DNA of 27,664 nucleotides from Phycisphaerales bacterium (GCA_029212425.1 JARGNC010000011.1:1-27664), one strand, 5' to 3'; numbered from the stretch's first letter, positions 7,782-16,778 are shown. Notes: generated from the sequence alone by a model not told the origin. Numbers and translations are program-made.

Positions 7782-8486
7782 ATGACCAACTCCGAACACC
7801 AGACTGTATCAGCAGACGCGACCGATTGGACCGAGTACTACAAAGCGCCGTTCAAAGCGACCTCGATTACACGGAACTTTACAGGAAACTTGCTCGAGCG
7901 ATACCTCTCGCTTGGGAACCATGTTCCCGGCGGCGCGAGCATCATCGAGATCGGTGGGGCCAACTCTTGCTTCTATACCAGACTCCGCGATGCGCTCAAG
8001 CCCAGCAAGTACACCGTGATCGACCTGAACAACTATGGGCTCGATCTGTTCCGCGAGCAATACAAGTCCGACATTGATGCGGACAAAGCGGACGCGATGC
8101 AAGCGGATGTGCTTGATACACAAACCCTCGAAGACATTCCCAAAGCGGACATCGTGTTTAGTGTTGGATTGATCGAGCACTTTGATCCGGAAGGTACTGC
8201 CGAGTCGATCCGCTCTCACTTCATGTTGTGCAAACCGGGCGGGCTGGTTGTGATGACCTTCCCAACCCCGACGCTTTTGTATCGAGCGACGAGAGGCGCA
8301 GCGGAGTTGATTGGGAAGTGGATTTTCCATGATGAGCGGCCGCTCAAGTTCCCTGAGGTGATCTCCACTTGCGACCAGCACGGCGAGTTGATCCGAAGTC
8401 AGATCAACTGGCCGATCTTCCTGACCCAAGGCATCGTCGCGTATCAAGTTCGCGGAGAATCACACACAGCAGAGGGTTCGGGATGA
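7782..8486 (+). CDS. Class I SAM-dependent methyltransferase
   Basis: A 234-residue Rossmann methyltransferase. Motif I is IIEIGGANSCF at 54-64, the acidic residue ending strand 2 is Asp81 (VIDLNNYG), and the strand-4 region IVFSVGLIEHFDP at 124-136 with CKPGGLVVMTFP at 150-161 is typical of small-molecule and sugar methylases of the Methyltransf_11/23 kind. It sits between a GT2-GtrA protein and a GT-C-like membrane protein, so methylation of a glycan or its lipid carrier is likely, but the substrate is not shown by sequence. Its stop overlaps the next start (ATGA at 8483-8486). Confidence 0.87.
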   Translation: MTNSEHQTVSADATDWTEYYKAPFKATSITRNFTGNLLERYLSLGNHVPGGASIIEIGGANSCFYTRLRDALKPSKYTVIDLNNYGLDLFREQYKSDIDADKADAMQADVLDTQTLEDIPKADIVFSVGLIEHFDPEGTAESIRSHFMLCKPGGLVVMTFPTPTLLYRATRGAAELIGKWIFHDERPLKFPEVISTCDQHGELIRSQINWPIFLTQGIVAYQVRGESHTAEGSG

Positions 8487-10423
8487 ACACGCTCGCGGTT
8501 GCGGAAGTTTCACAGTTCGATACGCTGATGGGGATGCTCGCGGTTGTGCAGATGGCATGGCTCCCGGGGTACATCGCGACGCGTGCGATCCGCTTTCCAA
8601 GCGGCTTGATGCGGATCTTTGTTGGTTTCGCGTTCAGCTTGTGGTGGAATCTGATCCTCGTGATGATCCTCGCAGCGACCGGAACGCTTGGGCGGACCGC
8701 CGTGCTCAGCGCGATGGCATTCGAGATTGCCTTGTTGATTGCACTGTGCGTGTATCAAAGCAGAAAGGCTGGTGTTGCCTCTGAACCTGCTGAGTTCAAG
8801 ACAGTACCGATGGCATCGGACGACACGACGAAACGCACCGCGGCGTTCGCGTTCTTCTGTGTGCTGGCCGTGTTCGGAATCTGGATGATGGCGATCGGCG
8901 ACACCTTTATGCGATGGGACGCGGTCGCGAGTTGGAACCGGTGGGCGACCGAATGGGCGTTCTCCGGGAAACCCAAGTCCATGCGTGACTACCCACAGCT
9001 GGTTCCCGCGACTTGGAGCGTGAGCTACATGATGATCGGTCATGCGAACCTGCAACAGTTCGCACGCTCGATCCAAGGTATGTTCCCGCTCATGATCATG
9101 GGTGGGCTGTTCTGTGCTGGTCTAGCGAACAAGTCGCGGTTGTTGTTCCGTGCGGTCCCGATTACCTTTGTGCTGATCTGGTTGCTCTACAAGCCATTCT
9201 TCGTGTCAGGATACATGGACATCCCTGTCGCGGCCCTCGCGACACTCTCGTGGTGCCTTGTTCTTCAAGCGAAATCCATGACCGATCGAAAGGCGATCAT
9301 CCGTACTGTACTTGCAGGCGCGTTTGTCGCGGGGATCGCTGGGGCGTGCAAGCAAGCGGGATTGGTGATGATCGCGTCGTACCCTGTGCTTGTGTTGATG
9401 CTGATCCCATCCGAGAACGGCGTCAAGCGCGTGCGTCTCGCTTTGGTTTCACTCGCTGTGCTCATCGGTGTGCTGCTGTCCTGGTATGGGTATTCAGGGT
9501 ATCAGTTGATCTCTGGGAAGGAATCGTTCATCGGCGCGGAGCTCGTCGGGAGTTTCCATCCAAGACCAAGCATGGGCGGTCGATTGGTGACCGCGTTTGA
9601 GCGATTGGTTCCGCCGTTGACTGTTGGTCGTGGTGTTGATGGTGCGATGATCGTTTGGGTGGTGCTGCTCACATCGTTGCTCGGGGTATTTCATAAGGGG
9701 TCGCGTGCGGTGGTGATCGCGGTTGCGATCCCGTCTTGGTTTATCTGGGCATTCGGTTTCAGTTACAGCACGCGGAACATGGCGGTCGCGGTTCCTGCGA
9801 TGGGTGTCGGGATGGCGGGATTCTTGACGCTCGTGCTCGATTTTGTGATGACGCCGCGTTACGAATCAATCCGTGATCGTGTCATCGGGGTGGTGCATCG
9901 GAAGCGACACAATCGGCAGGGTCGAGAAGGCGGGTTTAAACCCCTCGTCGTTGCGGTTGTCGTGATTGCCGGTGCGGGGTTGTTTGGCTGGTTGTTGATT
10001 GATTCCAAGAAGATCGCACAAGAGCAGTTTGATCAGCAGAGCAAGCTCGGTGAAGCGCCGATCAACCAGATGCTTTACGACGCTGATGGGGACAACCAAA
10101 GACTCGGACAGATCGCGGCGTCCTACGCGATTCTCCGGTACATCCCAGGCTTTCAGGATCGAGTGCATTTCTTGCCACCGGTTTCTTACACCGCGTTTGA
10201 GAACCAATGGAAGAATCCGAAGGTGGACTCATTCCTCGTGCGGGACATCAACCACATCGCGGACGATAAGCGGATCGTCCAACAGGTTCGAAAGCTGATC
10301 GAGGATGGACATCTCATCGAGGTCGGACACTACAGCGGATGGACTGTTGCGGTCCGTTCATTTGATGCTGAGGTGACCACGCCTCCGCCGCTCGAGCCAC
10401 TTCCTGATCCGAAGAAGCCTTAA
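8483..10423 (+). CDS. Polytopic membrane protein, GT-C (GT39/ArnT-like) glycosyltransferase candidate
   Basis: The frame is open from 8369, but the ATG at 8483 overlaps the methyltransferase stop and starts just before the first hydrophobic helix, giving 646 residues. About ten to twelve hydrophobic segments run to roughly residue 515, followed by a soluble C-terminal part of about 130 residues with a Pro-rich end. After the early helices a non-cytoplasmic loop carries RWDAVASWNRW (around 143-154), resembling the acidic loop motif of GT-C transferases, whose Asp acts as catalytic base. Such enzymes move a sugar from a polyprenyl-phosphate donor to an extracytoplasmic acceptor, which fits the GT2-GtrA protein upstream. 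I do not recognise a closer family. The gene ends 8 bp from a convergent gene. Confidence 0.75.
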   Translation: MNTLAVAEVSQFDTLMGMLAVVQMAWLPGYIATRAIRFPSGLMRIFVGFAFSLWWNLILVMILAATGTLGRTAVLSAMAFEIALLIALCVYQSRKAGVASEPAEFKTVPMASDDTTKRTAAFAFFCVLAVFGIWMMAIGDTFMRWDAVASWNRWATEWAFSGKPKSMRDYPQLVPATWSVSYMMIGHANLQQFARSIQGMFPLMIMGGLFCAGLANKSRLLFRAVPITFVLIWLLYKPFFVSGYMDIPVAALATLSWCLVLQAKSMTDRKAIIRTVLAGAFVAGIAGACKQAGLVMIASYPVLVLMLIPSENGVKRVRLALVSLAVLIGVLLSWYGYSGYQLISGKESFIGAELVGSFHPRPSMGGRLVTAFERLVPPLTVGRGVDGAMIVWVVLLTSLLGVFHKGSRAVVIAVAIPSWFIWAFGFSYSTRNMAVAVPAMGVGMAGFLTLVLDFVMTPRYESIRDRVIGVVHRKRHNRQGREGGFKPLVVAVVVIAGAGLFGWLLIDSKKIAQEQFDQQSKLGEAPINQMLYDADGDNQRLGQIAASYAILRYIPGFQDRVHFLPPVSYTAFENQWKNPKVDSFLVRDINHIADDKRIVQQVRKLIEDGHLIEVGHYSGWTVAVRSFDAEVTTPPPLEPLPDPKKP

Positions 10424-10431
10424 GAAGCGGA

Positions 10432-12156
10432 TTATTCCGCGACGCGAGCGACGATCGGGAGCGACCAGTTCTGTGGGAAGTAGATCCCGAACTGATGATT
10501 TGGTTCTTCGTATATGGTTGGGGTTTCGAAACCTGCATCCTCGAAGTGCTTGATCAATGGGTCTCTGCCGTAGACGCGCATTTCGAGTGTGGCACCTTCT
10601 CCGCCGTGGAAGACGAGATTGCGGAACTCTTGTCGTTCGCCGGTCTTTGTTGTGTTGATGAGCACGCTCGAGGCGCCTTTGCCGACGATCTCGTAGTCGT
10701 GGAGATCGGGGAAATGCTCGACGGTTTCGCCGAGTGTGAACGGGACGCTGAAGATCATGACGCCGCCTGGTTTGAGGAGTTTCCTTGCGTTCTCGAACGC
10801 GATGGATACGGGTGGAGCAACATGTTCGTAGACATCGGATGAAATGATGAAGTCGTAGGTTCCGAAGAGTGCAGGGTCGGGATTCGTGACATCAAGCTGT
10901 GGTTCGTGGTCGTAGAAGGTGTTTGTGTATGAAAATACATTCGCGAGTCTTTTCGCGTACACGCCCCAGTCGCTCATCCCGATGCCTTTAATTTCTGGAC
11001 GCGGTGGCATGTTGGAGATGATCATGCTCTCGCCGAAGAGTTCCATACTCAGCAGGTGGATGATGGATCGCATGCGCACGGTGGATCGGCATCCTGAGCA
11101 GGAGCTGGTTTCGCGTCCGATTTTGGATCCGTCAACCTCGTTGTGCTTGCCGCAGATGTTGCACTGGAACTTGATCCGTCCAACGACAGGATTGACGATC
11201 GCACGGTTGGGGTTCTTGGGTGCGGGTCGGTTCGAACCATTGTCGATGGAGAACTCGTATCCGTATCGCTCGAGCGCATCGCCTATGAGTTCATCTGCGA
11301 TCGCGAGTTGGTCGCTGTTGAGTTCTCTTTTCCATCGACCTGCAGATTCTTTGTAGTCTCGTTTCTTTGCGTTGGAAGATCCGTCCTTCTTCGCCAAGGT
11401 TCCCTTCGGATTCAGTTTGCGGAGTGTGTTGAAAATCGTGTGTGCATCTACATCCGCGTACTTCTTGATATGATCATTGATCTCAGATTCCATGTCCAGA
11501 CCTAGCCAATCTAGGACGCCTGTGATACAGCTGGCGTAATCCTCGACGAGTTCTTCATAGCGGACCTGGAAGACCAGGTTGGGATCGACATCCTGCAGCA
11601 GTTCGTTGTAGCGCGTATCGAACTCTTTCCAGTTGAGAATCGCATCATGGAAACTGGAGTCGCTCATCGATGCGATCGACAACGCAGAATCTCTTGGGTC
11701 GCGGATGACATGGATGTATCGAGCATCAGGGAACGCCGTTTCCAGTGCACCGATGCAATCTTTCAGGTGAGGGTGCTTGTCACCGAAATACGCAACGCTT
11801 TCTGGATCATGGGAAACGATCTTGCCTTCCGCGTTTGCGACGCGTGCGTAGAAGCGTTCGGTTAATGCACGCATGCTGCTCTGGAGTTCATCGGCCCAGA
11901 GTTCATTGTGGGTCTTGCCAAAGATCAAACCCTCGGAGACACCGATCTGGCTTTGTCGGATCATTTCTCCGAGTTGAAGCACAGTTGCCGATTCATTCGA
12001 GATCAGGATTCTCGAATGTACATTCAGTAGATTCGCAAAGACGGTTGTCCCTGATCGAGGTGCGCCGACAACAAACAGTGGGCAGGCGCCCTTCATAGCG
12101 CCCTGGTTTGGGACGGAACCCTTGTGTGCTGGGGATTGTTCTGTGCTTGCGTTCAT
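10432..12156 (-). CDS. Sulfotransferase / zinc-ribbon / methyltransferase fusion protein
   Basis: 574 residues with two catalytic parts. Residues 28-300 are a sulfotransferase: the 5'-phosphosulfate loop GAPRSGTT at 31-38 and the 3'-phosphate block IRDPRDSALS at 151-160 that bind PAPS. Residues 332-356 hold CNIC and CSGC (Cys332, 335, 353, 356), a four-cysteine zinc-ribbon pattern that commonly precedes a class of SAM methyltransferases. Residues 400-520 are that methyltransferase, with YDFIISSDVYEHV at 434-446 and LLKPGGVMIFSVPF at 460-473. The protein could therefore add both sulfate and methyl groups to a glycan in the cytosol. It is last in the leftward block, 34 nt after the giant transferase. 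The fusion is read from one continuous frame; the target is unknown. Confidence 0.85.
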   Translation of the reverse strand: MNASTEQSPAHKGSVPNQGAMKGACPLFVVGAPRSGTTVFANLLNVHSRILISNESATVLQLGEMIRQSQIGVSEGLIFGKTHNELWADELQSSMRALTERFYARVANAEGKIVSHDPESVAYFGDKHPHLKDCIGALETAFPDARYIHVIRDPRDSALSIASMSDSSFHDAILNWKEFDTRYNELLQDVDPNLVFQVRYEELVEDYASCITGVLDWLGLDMESEINDHIKKYADVDAHTIFNTLRKLNPKGTLAKKDGSSNAKKRDYKESAGRWKRELNSDQLAIADELIGDALERYGYEFSIDNGSNRPAPKNPNRAIVNPVVGRIKFQCNICGKHNEVDGSKIGRETSSCSGCRSTVRMRSIIHLLSMELFGESMIISNMPPRPEIKGIGMSDWGVYAKRLANVFSYTNTFYDHEPQLDVTNPDPALFGTYDFIISSDVYEHVAPPVSIAFENARKLLKPGGVMIFSVPFTLGETVEHFPDLHDYEIVGKGASSVLINTTKTGERQEFRNLVFHGGEGATLEMRVYGRDPLIKHFEDAGFETPTIYEEPNHQFGIYFPQNWSLPIVARVAE

Positions 12157-12190
12157 TCTTGGTCAGTTCCTTCGGTTTGATCTGTGTAGA

Positions 12191-15100
12191 TCAGCGTTCG
12201 GCCGCTGCGATATGCCGCGGAGTCTCCGGCGCGTTTTCCCCAAGCGTATCTTTCTTGAGTGCTTTGATATGTGTGTCGTTGTCGATTCCCACAACCGGAT
12301 CGGTGCGGTATTGATGCGGTTTCCAAGTGCCCCATTTGGATTCGTAGTACGCTTTGTTTTCCTCAAACAACGCTTGTCGTTGGCTCGATACCACCATGCT
12401 AAATCCCGCGGAGAGGTGGTGATGAACGAATACATCGCTCGCGCAGCAGATCCGGTATCCGCATTGGCGCACGCGTTGGCAGTAATCGTCGTCCTCGAAG
12501 AACCCTCTGCCGAAGTTCTCATCAAGCAAGCCAACTTTCTCGTACACCGATCGCGGGAAGATGCAGCAGAAAAACGCGGCGACATTCATATCAAAGACTT
12601 CACCCGCACGCGACCGGGTAATCCGGAATGCTTCTTGGTGGATATCTTCTTTATTGTCGTAGCTGGTCTGAACGCGTGCCTCGTTGCCGATGTTGTTGGT
12701 CACCGGTCCGAGCAATCCGATGTCGGGATTGTTCCGGAGGTGATTGACGAACGTACGAATCCATCCACTGGTGACGATGGTGTCGTTGTTGAGCAGGATC
12801 AGGTACTCGCCTTTCGCGGCTTTGAGTCCGATGTTGTTGCCCTTTGCGAATCCGGTATTTTCGTCGTTGAGAATAACGCGTACGCGATCCTCGCGCTCGT
12901 TGAGGTCTTGGAGGTACGCTGGGGTCTCGTCACTGCTCGCGTTGTCCACGATGACCAGTTCGATGTTCTGATAGCTCTCATCAGCGAGCACGCTGTTGAC
13001 CGCGTCCTTTGTGAGTTCAAGATTGTTCCAGGTCACCACAATCACACTGACGAGCGGATCGGAATCATGCGACTTTCGGAGACTTGCCAGTTCGCTGTCG
13101 AGCGCGATTGAACGATCCGACCAGCGATTCTGAGCCGCGAACGCTCGGCGTTGATCACGGAGCTGGTGATCATTTTTATTGTCGAGGGCATCCGCGATCA
13201 TGTGGATAAACTCGTCGTGGGACTTGGCGCAGTGGACAAGCCCATCGAGTTCACCGATGTGCAGTTCTGGGAGGTCTGTTGAGACAACAGGTTTCCCAGC
13301 CGCGAACATCTCGTAGACCTTGACCGGATTGGTCGCGAGGATGAGATCGCTGAGGATGAACGGGATCATGCACACATCCATCCGCTTGACCAGGTCAGGG
13401 AGTTTGGTGTACGAGACTTCACCTGTCATCTCGACATTCGCAAGATCGGAGAGTGCTTCGCGAGCGCCACAGGTGTCCGCGCCAACGATCAGCACTGTAC
13501 ATTTCGGGTACGCGAGAGCGACTTTGCGGACAAGATCAACATCAAACCAGTCCGCGACCGCGCCGTAGTACCCAATGACAGGGCGGTCATCGTCACCACT
13601 CTGGTCCGCGATCGCAGCAAAGTGCTCATAATCGCACGCGTTGCGGATCATCGCGATCCGCTGGGCTTTCGGTTCTGCGAACTGTCGCAACCAGTTGCTG
13701 GTTACGATCGTCAGATCCGCCCCAGTGAAGAGTTTCTCTTCGAGTGATTCCATGTTCTCAGCGATGTCGCCAAATCCCGTGTGATGATCCATGCAGTCGT
13801 AAACCATCCGCGCATTGGGAAGCGAGGCGGCAAACGATTGCCACGCTGGGTGCTGCACCATCGAGACAGTTTGTCCGATCTCAAAGTCCAGCAACAGGTT
13901 CCGCAATCCGTTGAGGATCTGCGCGTGTTGATCGCTTGCTAAGTTGCAGTTGTAAATCGGAGGGGATCCCGCGACATGGAAACGGATCTGATGAACCACA
14001 GCATGTGCATCCGCTCCGGTATCGTTGTCGTGGATGGGAATCTGCTCATGCTCATATCCCGGATTTGGCGTATTGACAAACTGGGGTGACACATAGAACA
14101 CGCGATGTCCGCGAAGTGCGAGTTGTTCTGCGAGGTGCTGGGGCCTCTGGTGTCTAAAGAACCAATCAATGACACCGAACACGATGACCGCTTCGGGGAC
14201 ACTGTCAATCTCGAACGCCCCTTGCTCGATTGGCTGAACAGATTCTGGATTGAGTTCGTTCTGCGAGATGACAGTCCGTTGGATGGGTTGTGCGGAGTCT
14301 TTGAACTCGCGTTTCTGTTGATGGTTTGAGTAGCCGACGGTGTGGCGCATCAGCGGTCCGAGTGTCGTGTAGAAGGCGCGTTCGAGTGCCCACTCTGTCT
14401 TGCTTGACATCGGGATGTGATGCTTGACAAACTTCCCGCATCGCTCAATGACTCGAATGATTGCGCGGATTATCCATCGGCAGGTTTTTTTAATTGATTT
14501 GCTGACCAGTCGAAGTGGTGCGGTCAGTCGCCATGATCCTGAAGTGTGGACGGATTCGACATACGCGATCAAGCGTGTGTATTCGTGTTCGAGCCATTGT
14601 CGGCGGAGGCGCAGCGCGTTGAGATGAACTTCCGCATTTTCAAGTGCCGCGTTTTTGGTGCTGAGCTCCGCCGCGAATGCATCGTGTTTTTGCTTGGTTT
14701 CTTGTGCGAGTATGTGCCGTTGTGCTTCGAGTGCTTTGACTGTGTCTTTGGTTGCTTCGATTTCCTCATGCAGCGAGTTGATGGTGTCCCGTTCCCTGCG
14801 GAGTAGCATCTCGCTGTGTCCAAGCTTTCGTGCTTGCTCCTGTGCCGAAGCTTGCATTCGTGTGAGCTGGGCTTGGGCGTTCTCAACCGACGCACGGAGT
14901 TCTGTCTCGATCGCGTTCTTTGCAGCGACTTGAGAAGCGGTCTGCTCGCGGAGCTGGGACAAGGCGCTCAGGGATTCCGATCGTGACTGATCCAGCTCGA
15001 GCTTCCGCTCGTTCGCGAGTGTATCGGATTGTCGAGCGTGTGCTTCCGCGCTGTTTATCCATGCTCCCGAAAGTGTCCGCAGTTCTTCGAAGCGTTCGCG

Positions 15101-15973
15101 GAGATTGTCGAGATGGGCAGAGTGGGCACTCGGTTCGGTTGTTGGCATGCCTTTGAGTGCTTCAAAGGTCTCTGCTACGAGGGATGGCAACTCACCTGTA
15201 CCAACTCCGGAGTCAGCGTTGTGGTGACGATACTCTGGTGATACAAACCGATCGACCGCATCGCCTTGTTCATCGATTTGGAACTCGATGCCGAGCTGGT
15301 CGCCTGCGTTTTTCATCACAGTTCGCCAATCGCTGAGCATCGCGGCGTACTCGACAAATACTCGTGGTGTTCCGCGTGTATCGAACTCCGCGCGGAGGAC
15401 ATGATCGAGCCAGAGCCACATCGATCGACCGGAGTCGTATCCGTTCCGCATACGGAGTGATCCAGCGATCTCGCTTGGGTGACGCAGCGGCAGAATTATC
15501 GCGGGTTGAAGATCAAGTGAATCAAAGACCTGGTTCCACAAAGGCATCAACCGACACATGCGTGGATCTTTGAGCACGATCGGATCATCCTGATCCAGAT
15601 CAAACTCGCTTTGAACGCTCTGCGTCAGTGTTCCGATCCATTCTTTGCGAGCGTTTCGAGATTCGAGCAGATCGATGATGTTGCGTCCGCCGATGCGGTC
15701 AAGCATCGGGGTATCGTTGCGGATTCCGATTTCGTCCAATAGTTGATCGTGGGACTCGACAATCTTGATTGGTTCCCAGAACCCAGTCTGGTTATCCGCT
15801 GCAGGACCTGCGGAATGTTTGGGGAGTTGACCTCCGAGCAAGCCGAGCATTCGGGAGAGCATTGAGGTTCCGCTCCGATGCATCCCGAGCACTACAAGTG
15901 CGCTTGGTCGAATCGGGTTTGCCTCGATCCGCGTACTGGGTGATGGGCTGGGATGATCAGGTGATCCAGGCAT
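12191..15973 (-). CDS. Sulfotransferase / coiled-coil / GT4 / GT2 multidomain protein
   Basis: 1260 residues with the ATG at 15973 taken as start; the frame continues to 16075, and a start there would shorten the gap to the upstream ATPase gene from 142 to 40 nt. Order: sulfotransferase-like domain (about 24-270) with P-loop GMHRSGTS at 30-37 and LRHPSEIAGS at 163-172; Glu/Gln/Ala/Leu-rich coiled coil at about 288-474; the linker motif SGSWRLTAPLR near 478-488, often seen in polysaccharide glycosyltransferases; a basic, hydrophobic segment; a GT-B domain from about 590 (FGVIDWFFRHQRPQH) with PVKVYEMFAAGKPVVS near 885-900; and a GT2 domain from about 972 (VSVIVVTWNN) with LLNNDTIV and GFFEDDDYC. 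It likely extends and sulfates a polysaccharide beside the Wzm/Wzt pump. Enzyme targets are inferred. Confidence 0.85.
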   Translation of the reverse strand: MPGSPDHPSPSPSTRIEANPIRPSALVVLGMHRSGTSMLSRMLGLLGGQLPKHSAGPAADNQTGFWEPIKIVESHDQLLDEIGIRNDTPMLDRIGGRNIIDLLESRNARKEWIGTLTQSVQSEFDLDQDDPIVLKDPRMCRLMPLWNQVFDSLDLQPAIILPLRHPSEIAGSLRMRNGYDSGRSMWLWLDHVLRAEFDTRGTPRVFVEYAAMLSDWRTVMKNAGDQLGIEFQIDEQGDAVDRFVSPEYRHHNADSGVGTGELPSLVAETFEALKGMPTTEPSAHSAHLDNLRERFEELRTLSGAWINSAEAHARQSDTLANERKLELDQSRSESLSALSQLREQTASQVAAKNAIETELRASVENAQAQLTRMQASAQEQARKLGHSEMLLRRERDTINSLHEEIEATKDTVKALEAQRHILAQETKQKHDAFAAELSTKNAALENAEVHLNALRLRRQWLEHEYTRLIAYVESVHTSGSWRLTAPLRLVSKSIKKTCRWIIRAIIRVIERCGKFVKHHIPMSSKTEWALERAFYTTLGPLMRHTVGYSNHQQKREFKDSAQPIQRTVISQNELNPESVQPIEQGAFEIDSVPEAVIVFGVIDWFFRHQRPQHLAEQLALRGHRVFYVSPQFVNTPNPGYEHEQIPIHDNDTGADAHAVVHQIRFHVAGSPPIYNCNLASDQHAQILNGLRNLLLDFEIGQTVSMVQHPAWQSFAASLPNARMVYDCMDHHTGFGDIAENMESLEEKLFTGADLTIVTSNWLRQFAEPKAQRIAMIRNACDYEHFAAIADQSGDDDRPVIGYYGAVADWFDVDLVRKVALAYPKCTVLIVGADTCGAREALSDLANVEMTGEVSYTKLPDLVKRMDVCMIPFILSDLILATNPVKVYEMFAAGKPVVSTDLPELHIGELDGLVHCAKSHDEFIHMIADALDNKNDHQLRDQRRAFAAQNRWSDRSIALDSELASLRKSHDSDPLVSVIVVTWNNLELTKDAVNSVLADESYQNIELVIVDNASSDETPAYLQDLNEREDRVRVILNDENTGFAKGNNIGLKAAKGEYLILLNNDTIVTSGWIRTFVNHLRNNPDIGLLGPVTNNIGNEARVQTSYDNKEDIHQEAFRITRSRAGEVFDMNVAAFFCCIFPRSVYEKVGLLDENFGRGFFEDDDYCQRVRQCGYRICCASDVFVHHHLSAGFSMVVSSQRQALFEENKAYYESKWGTWKPHQYRTDPVVGIDNDTHIKALKKDTLGENAPETPRHIAAAER

Positions 15974-16115
15974 GGTTTCGGTGTGTTCTCCCTCTCGAAT
16001 ATCGTAGCACCGGAGGTCATCACAAACCCCTCCAAACACCCGCCTGACAGGGTTGGACGGCATCGATAGCGGCATTGTTGAAGAATTTGCGATGCTGCTC
16101 GAGCGGTGGGTCGGG

Positions 16116-16778
16116 TTATTGCTCGTCTTCTCGAATCACACCATCCTCGATCCGAACAATCCGATCGCACAAGACCTGTGACTGCGCCAGCGAGTGGGTT
16201 ACCAGCACGACGGCTTGACCAGAACGGATGCGTTTCGCAAGCGTTCGCTCGGATTTCTTGCGGAACTCTTGGTCACCAACACTCAGGACCTCGTCGATCA
16301 GCAGCACATCGGGGCTTGTGATCCGAGCGATGGAGAATCCCAATCGAGTGCCCATCCCTGTTGAGTAAGTGCGGACCGGTTCATCGAAAAAATCTCCGAT
16401 TTCGGAGTATTCGTGGATCTCATCGAGTCGGCTTGTGACTTCTCTACGCGAGAGTCCTTGGAGCATACCACTGAGCACCGCGTTCTCTCGACCGGTGAGT
16501 ACCGGATCAAATCCCGCTTGGAGAGAGAGGAGCGAAACGGAGTGTCCGTTGTTGATCATGGTCCCGCGATCAGGACGGAGGATACCTGAGAGAACTCGGA
16601 GGAGTGTGGACTTCCCCGCGCCGTTTCTGCCCAAAATGCCGAGTGATTCGCCGGGTTTAATTTCCAGGTTGATCGATTTGAGCGCATCGAAGTACGAAGG
16701 GCGTTTGAACACATTGCCCTTGCGTTTGTCTCGGATACCGACATCGATCATCGAGATCAGTGGTTCTGATGTGGTCAT
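16116..16778 (-). CDS. Polysaccharide ABC exporter ATPase (Wzt/KpsT type, no carbohydrate-binding tail)
   Basis: Hydrolyses ATP to drive export of a lipid-linked polysaccharide through its permease partner. The start at 16778 overlaps the permease stop (ATGA) and gives 220 residues; the frame extends to 16868 but overlaps the permease. Visible are the Walker A GRNGAGKST, a Q-loop region LLSLQAGFDP, the signature YSTGMGTRLGFSIAR, Walker B DVLLIDEVLSVGD and the switch His in VTHS. The leading EIKPGESLGILGRNGAGKST style is typical of Wzt. It stops right after the nucleotide-binding domain, so the C-terminal Wzt carbohydrate-recognition domain found in O9a-type exporters is absent. In this it resembles KpsT or TagH-like short forms. 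Confidence 0.92.
   Translation of the reverse strand: MTTSEPLISMIDVGIRDKRKGNVFKRPSYFDALKSINLEIKPGESLGILGRNGAGKSTLLRVLSGILRPDRGTMINNGHSVSLLSLQAGFDPVLTGRENAVLSGMLQGLSRREVTSRLDEIHEYSEIGDFFDEPVRTYSTGMGTRLGFSIARITSPDVLLIDEVLSVGDQEFRKKSERTLAKRIRSGQAVVLVTHSLAQSQVLCDRIVRIEDGVIREDEQ

Noticed and set aside
12122..13111. 329-codon open frame on the plus strand opposite the GT2 domain
   Set aside because: It lies wholly antisense to well-conserved glycosyltransferase motifs; the translation is Val/Asp-rich in the way codon mirroring produces.
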